Origin: Rubrivivax sp.
GTDB lineage: Bacteria > Pseudomonadota > Gammaproteobacteria > Burkholderiales > Burkholderiaceae_C
Direction of reading: 5' to 3'
NCBI GenBank assembly: GCA_027484885.1
Contig: JAIXSD010000037.1
Coordinates: forward strand, 1 to 9,375
Length of the DNA stretch: 9,375 nucleotides
Under the pieces are notes generated by a model. The model made no database searches, was not told where the DNA came from, and was given only the letters and a program-made list of their open reading frames with translations. Made by a program: the position numbers and the translations under genes. The first letter of the stretch is position 1. Each line of letters starts with the position of its first letter. Positions 5,872 to 9,375 of the stretch are shown here, piece by piece.

Positions 5872-8800
5872 ATGGCTGTGACTACCGTCGCCCAGTTCGC
5901 CGCAGAGCTTAATAGGCCTGCGAGCGCGCTGCTTGAGCAGCTGCAAGCTGCGGGCGTCAAGACGTCTTCTCCCGATGACGCGCTCAATGAAGCCGACAAG
6001 GAACGTCTGCTCGATTACCTGCGCACCGCGCACGGTACCGGCGGCGCCGATCGCAAGAAGATCACGCTGACCCGCAAGTCGACCAGCGAAATCAAGCAGG
6101 CCGATGCCAGCGGCAAAGCCCGCACCATCCAGGTTGAAGTGCGCAAGAAGCGCACCTTCGTCAAACGCGACGACGCCACCGGTGTCGATGACGCCGCCAC
6201 GGCTGCCGCCGAGGAAGCGGAACTGCACCGCCGCGAAGAAGAAGCCCAGGCTCAAGCTGCCGCCCTGCGCCAGCAAGAGCAGGAGCTGGCTGCCCGCGTG
6301 AAGGAACGCGAAGAGGCCGAAGCCCGCGCTCGCGAAGCCGAAGAGCAACGCCGCAAGGAAAAGGCCGAACAGGCCGCTGCGGAAGCCCGCGCCGCTGAAG
6401 AAGCTGCCGCACGCGCTGCTGAAGAAGCCGCCGCTGCCAAGCTGGCTGCCAAGGCCAAGGCGCCGCGCCAGACCGCCGAAGCCGCCGCCAAGGAAGCTGC
6501 CGCCATCAACCGCGCCGCTGCCGCCGCCCGTGCGCCGGCACCCGCTCCGGTGGCTGCACCCGCACCGGCCCCGGTCGCTGCGGCGCCGGTGGAAGCCCCT
6601 GCGGCTGCCCCGGTCGCGGCCGCTGCTGCACCGGCCGCTCCGGCTGAAGCGCCCAAGCCCGCTCTGCGCGTGGTCAAGGCCGTGGACGTCGGCGCTGAAG
6701 AGAAGCAAAAACAGGTCGACTTGGAGCGCCGCCGCAAGGCCGCCGAGGCCGAGGCTGCCGCCATCCGCGCGATGATGAATGCACCGAAGAAGGTGATGGT
6801 CGCGAAGAAGGAAGAGCCCAAGCCGGTCGAAGCCAGCAAGGAAGGCATCAAGGGCACCATCCACAAGAAGCCGGGCACCCCGGGCGCGCCTGCCGCGCCG
6901 GGCGCCGCCACGGCCGGTGCTGCCAAGCCGGGCGACAAGAAATCGGTCAAGTCGGAAAAGCTGTCGTCCAGCTGGGCCGACGATGCCAAGAAGCGTGGCG
7001 CCAAGCCCAGCGGCCCGGCCGCTCCGGGCGGTGCGCGTCCGTCCTCGGCCTGGCGTGCGCCGGGTCGCAGCGGCCCGGCCGGCCGTCGCGGCAATGACCG
7101 CGGTGCGGATCGCCGTGGCAGCAGCACCTCGACCTTCGTCGCTCCGGCGGAGCAGGTGGTGCAAGAGGTGCATGTGCCGGAAACCATCTCGGTGGCCGAT
7201 CTGGCGCACAAGATGTCCATCAAGGCTTCTGAGGTCATCAAGCAGCTGATGAAGCTGGGCCAGATGGTCACCATCAACCAGCAGCTGGACCAGGAAACCG
7301 CCATGATCTTGGTGGAAGAAATGGGCCACAAGGCCTTCGCCGCCAAGCTGGACGATCCCGATGCCTTCCTGGAAGAAGAGGGCGCCGGCGCCGAGCAGCA
7401 GCATGAAGCGCTGCCGCGCGCACCGGTGGTCACCGTCATGGGGCACGTCGACCACGGCAAGACCTCGCTGCTGGACTACATCCGCCGTGCCCGCGTGGCC
7501 GCAGGTGAAGCCGGCGGCATCACGCAGCACATCGGCGCCTACCACGTGGAAACCCCGCGCGGCGTGATCACCTTCCTGGACACCCCGGGTCACGCGGCCT
7601 TCACGGCCATGCGTGCTCGTGGCGCCACCGCCACCGACATCGTCATCCTGGTGGTGGCGGCGGACGACGGCGTGATGCCCCAGACCAAGGAAGCGATCCA
7701 CCATGCCAAGGCTGCGGGCGTGCCCATGGTCGTGGCCATGAACAAGATCGACAAGCAAGGCGCCAACATCGAGCGCCTCAAGGGCGAGCTGGTGGCCGAA
7801 GGCGTCGTGCCGGAAGACTTCGGCGGCGACACCCCCTTCGTGCCGGTCTCGGCCAAGACGGGCGAGGGCATGGACAGCCTGCTGGAGCAAGTGCTGCTGC
7901 AAGCCGAAGTGCTGGAACTCAAGGCCCCGGTCGCCTCCATGGCCAAGGGTCTGGTGATCGAAGCCAAGCTGGACAAGGGCCGTGGCCCGGTGGCCACGGT
8001 GCTGGTGCAGAGCGGTACGCTCAAGCGCGGCGATGTGGTGCTGGCCGGTTCGACCTATGGCCGCGTGCGCGCCATGCTGGACGAAGACGGCAAGGCTGCG
8101 ACCGAAGCGGGTCCTTCCATCCCGGTGGAAATCCAGGGCCTGACCGAAGTGCCGCAGGCTGGTGATGAATTCATGGTGCTGTCGGATGAACGCCGTGCCC
8201 GTGAAATCGCCACCTTCCGTTCGGGCAAGTACCGTGACGTCAAGCTGTCGCGTCAGCAAGCCGCCAAGCTGGAAAACATGTTCGAGAACATGGGTGCCGG
8301 CGATGTGCAGACCCTGGGCATCATCATCAAGAGCGATGTGCAAGGTTCGCAGGAAGCCCTGGCTTCATCGCTGCTCAAGCTGTCGACCGCCGAAGTCAAG
8401 GTCCAGATCGTGCACGCCGCCGTCGGTGGCATCAGCGAGTCGGACGTCAACCTGGCGATCGCCTCCAAGGCCGTCATCATCGGCTTCAACGTGCGGGCTG
8501 ATGCCGGTGCGCGCAAGCTGGCCGAAGGCAATGCCGTCGATCTGCGCTACTACAACATCATTTACGACGCCGTGGATGAGGTGAAGGCAGCGATGACCGG
8601 CATGCTGGCTCCCGAGCAGCGCGAGGAAGTCATCGGCATGGCCGAGATCCGCACCGTGTTCGTGGCGACCAAGATCGGCACCATTGCCGGCTGTATGGTC
8701 ACCTCGGGCGTGGTCAACCGTTCGGCACGCTTCCGCCTGCTGCGCGACAACGTGGTGATCTACACCGGCGAGATCGACACGCTCAAGCGCATGAAGGACG

Positions 8801-8919
8801 ATGTGCGCGAAGTCCGCGAAGGCTTCGAGTGCGGTATCAAGCTGAAGAACTACAGCGACATCGCCGAGGGCGATCAGCTGGAATTCTTCGAGGTCAAGGA
8901 AGTGGCGCGAACGCTGTAA
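5872..8919 (+). CDS. infB: Translation initiation factor IF-2
   Basis: GTPase that brings fMet-tRNA to the 30S subunit and promotes 50S joining. The 1015 residues are longer than E. coli IF2 (890). An N-terminal IF2_N subdomain (about 1-52) is followed by a Glu/Ala/Arg/Lys coiled-coil-like region (about 105-215), an Ala-Pro linker (221-263) and a Gly/Arg/Pro segment (about 320-425). A second IF2_N repeat begins at [15 protein letters not shown] (434-448). The GTPase domain has G1 GHVDHGKT (524-531), G2 GGITQH (548-553), G3 DTPGH (570-574), G4 NKID (624-627) and G5 SAK (660-662). Domains II, III and C2 follow, ending in [10 protein letters not shown] (985-994) at the fMet-tRNA-binding end. The start has AAGGA 7 nt upstream (5860-5864). 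E. coli makes shorter IF2 forms from internal starts; I could not identify such a start here. It lies 70 nt after nusA with no convincing promoter or terminator between. Confidence 0.98.
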   Translation: MAVTTVAQFAAELNRPASALLEQLQAAGVKTSSPDDALNEADKERLLDYLRTAHGTGGADRKKITLTRKSTSEIKQADASGKARTIQVEVRKKRTFVKRDDATGVDDAATAAAEEAELHRREEEAQAQAAALRQQEQELAARVKEREEAEARAREAEEQRRKEKAEQAAAEARAAEEAAARAAEEAAAAKLAAKAKAPRQTAEAAAKEAAAINRAAAAARAPAPAPVAAPAPAPVAAAPVEAPAAAPVAAAAAPAAPAEAPKPALRVVKAVDVGAEEKQKQVDLERRRKAAEAEAAAIRAMMNAPKKVMVAKKEEPKPVEASKEGIKGTIHKKPGTPGAPAAPGAATAGAAKPGDKKSVKSEKLSSSWADDAKKRGAKPSGPAAPGGARPSSAWRAPGRSGPAGRRGNDRGADRRGSSTSTFVAPAEQVVQEVHVPETISVADLAHKMSIKASEVIKQLMKLGQMVTINQQLDQETAMILVEEMGHKAFAAKLDDPDAFLEEEGAGAEQQHEALPRAPVVTVMGHVDHGKTSLLDYIRRARVAAGEAGGITQHIGAYHVETPRGVITFLDTPGHAAFTAMRARGATATDIVILVVAADDGVMPQTKEAIHHAKAAGVPMVVAMNKIDKQGANIERLKGELVAEGVVPEDFGGDTPFVPVSAKTGEGMDSLLEQVLLQAEVLELKAPVASMAKGLVIEAKLDKGRGPVATVLVQSGTLKRGDVVLAGSTYGRVRAMLDEDGKAATEAGPSIPVEIQGLTEVPQAGDEFMVLSDERRAREIATFRSGKYRDVKLSRQQAAKLENMFENMGAGDVQTLGIIIKSDVQGSQEALASSLLKLSTAEVKVQIVHAAVGGISESDVNLAIASKAVIIGFNVRADAGARKLAEGNAVDLRYYNIIYDAVDEVKAAMTGMLAPEQREEVIGMAEIRTVFVATKIGTIAGCMVTSGVVNRSARFRLLRDNVVIYTGEIDTLKRMKDDVREVREGFECGIKLKNYSDIAEGDQLEFFEVKEVARTL

Positions 8920-8939
8920 AGCGGAGTTGCCCCAACCGG

Positions 8940-8979
8940 CGCAAACCCCGCCCTCCCGAGAGTGGCGGGGTTTGTGTTT
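8940..8979 (+). terminator. Terminator-like hairpin between infB and rbfA
   Basis: AAACCCCGCC (8943-8952) pairs perfectly with GGCGGGGTTT (8964-8973). The stem extends outward by C-G, G-U and C-G to 8940/8976, and inward by CTC/GAG (8953-8955 with 8960-8962) around a CCGA loop with one bulged T. The 3' side is T-rich (TTTGTGTTTG) but not a pure U-run, so termination is probably partial. It begins 21 nt after the infB stop codon, and rbfA starts 47 nt later, so rbfA expression would need readthrough or its own promoter. Confidence 0.65.
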
Positions 8980-9022
8980 GTGAGGGGCGCCGCCAGCAGT
9001 TTCAGCACAGGAGCAGTCCGAG

Positions 9023-9375
9023 ATGCGACACAAACGAGTCATCCCCAACCGCAGCTTCCGCGTGGCCGACCAGATCCAGCGCGATCTGGCCGAGCTGATC
9101 CGCGAGCTCAAGGATCCCCGCATCGGCATGGCCACGGTCAATGCCGTCGAGGTGACGCCCGACTATGCGCATGCGAAGGTGTTCTTCTCGGTGCTGGTCG
9201 GTGATCCGACCGAAACCGCCGAGGCGCTGAACGAAGCCGCCGGCTTTCTGCGCAATGGCCTGTTCAAGCGCCTGCAGATCCACACCGTGCCCAGCTTGCA
9301 CTTCCACTACGACCGCAGCATCGAGCGCGCGGCCGAGTTGAGCGCGCTGATCCACAAGGCCAATGCCACGCGCGC
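9023..9375 (+). CDS. rbfA: 30S ribosome-binding factor RbfA (3' end outside window)
   Basis: RbfA is a small KH-fold cold-shock-type protein that binds the 16S 5' helix region and is needed for late 30S maturation; it works in the same process as RimP. The reading frame runs open from ATG 9023 to the window edge (117 complete codons). Recognisable parts: [17 protein letters not shown] (13-29), the family motif KDPRIG (30-35), [20 protein letters not shown] (39-58), the KH-like kink AAGFLR (72-77) and [13 protein letters not shown] (about 92-104). AGGAG at 9009-9013, 9 nt upstream, supports the start. Its place directly after infB is the conserved bacterial order; truB would be expected next, but it is outside the window. 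Confidence 0.95.
   Translation, partial: MRHKRVIPNRSFRVADQIQRDLAELIRELKDPRIGMATVNAVEVTPDYAHAKVFFSVLVGDPTETAEALNEAAGFLRNGLFKRLQIHTVPSLHFHYDRSIERAAELSALIHKANATR

Noticed and set aside
3379..5999. Long minus-strand frames opposite the leader, rimP and nusA (3379-4497, 4320-5051, 5097-5999)
   Set aside because: They overlap each other and well-supported sense genes, show no domain and no Shine-Dalgarno, and look like antisense shadows.
6252..7460. 402-codon minus-strand frame inside infB
   Set aside because: Ala/Ser-rich mirror of the Ala-Pro linker of IF2; a composition artefact.
5809..8343. 844-codon open frame on the minus strand opposite infB
   Set aside because: It lies wholly antisense to an unmistakable IF2 gene. 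Its translation is low-complexity (His/Gly/Arg/Leu-rich) with no recognisable domain and no ribosome-binding site. Such frames are a by-product of strong third-position G/C bias.

Overview
The window looks like a core chromosomal segment of a GC-rich betaproteobacterium, most likely Burkholderiales (Comamonadaceae or Rubrivivax/Leptothrix/Roseateles-type lineages). That placement is an inference from the proteins: a 753-residue LdcA-type decarboxylase, a canonical FabI, an extended RimP and an IF2 with a long Ala/Pro/Glu linker. It also fits the third-position G/C bias. I see no mobile element, CRISPR array, tRNA or rRNA.

Layout, left to right. (1) 73-2334 (+): PLP-dependent Orn/Lys/Arg decarboxylase of the large acid-stress/polyamine class. 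(2) 2335-2437: convergent gap with a 32-nt perfect palindrome that can terminate transcription in both directions, then a second GAGA-loop hairpin. (3) 2438-3217 (-): fabI, NADH-dependent enoyl-ACP reductase of fatty-acid synthesis. (4) 3218-3660: a 443-nt divergent control region. It holds a candidate fabI promoter (-), a candidate sigma70-type promoter (+) for the translation operon, and a leader of about 340 nt with stem-loops, small overlapping upstream ORFs and a clear intrinsic terminator about 75 nt before rimP. (5) 3661-8919 (+): rimP-nusA-infB, with a 4-nt ATGA overlap between rimP and nusA and a 70-nt gap between nusA and infB. (6) 8920-9022: a second terminator-like hairpin. (7) 9023 to beyond the window end (+): rbfA, cut off at its 3' end.

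The rimP-nusA-infB-rbfA cluster is the conserved bacterial operon linking 30S maturation (RimP, RbfA), transcription elongation/termination control (NusA) and translation initiation (IF2). The most interesting part is the rimP leader: a full hairpin-plus-U8 terminator lies inside the 5' UTR of an operon that encodes NusA, a protein that stimulates pausing and intrinsic termination. This suggests transcription attenuation and possible NusA autoregulation. A short ORF with a plausible ribosome-binding site is translated through that terminator and ends in an ATGA overlap with rimP, whose own Shine-Dalgarno is weak. Together these suggest translation-coupled attenuation. None of this is proven by sequence alone.

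The remaining genes are well-known housekeeping functions. The very long antisense ORFs opposite infB, nusA and fabI are GC-rich frame shadows.
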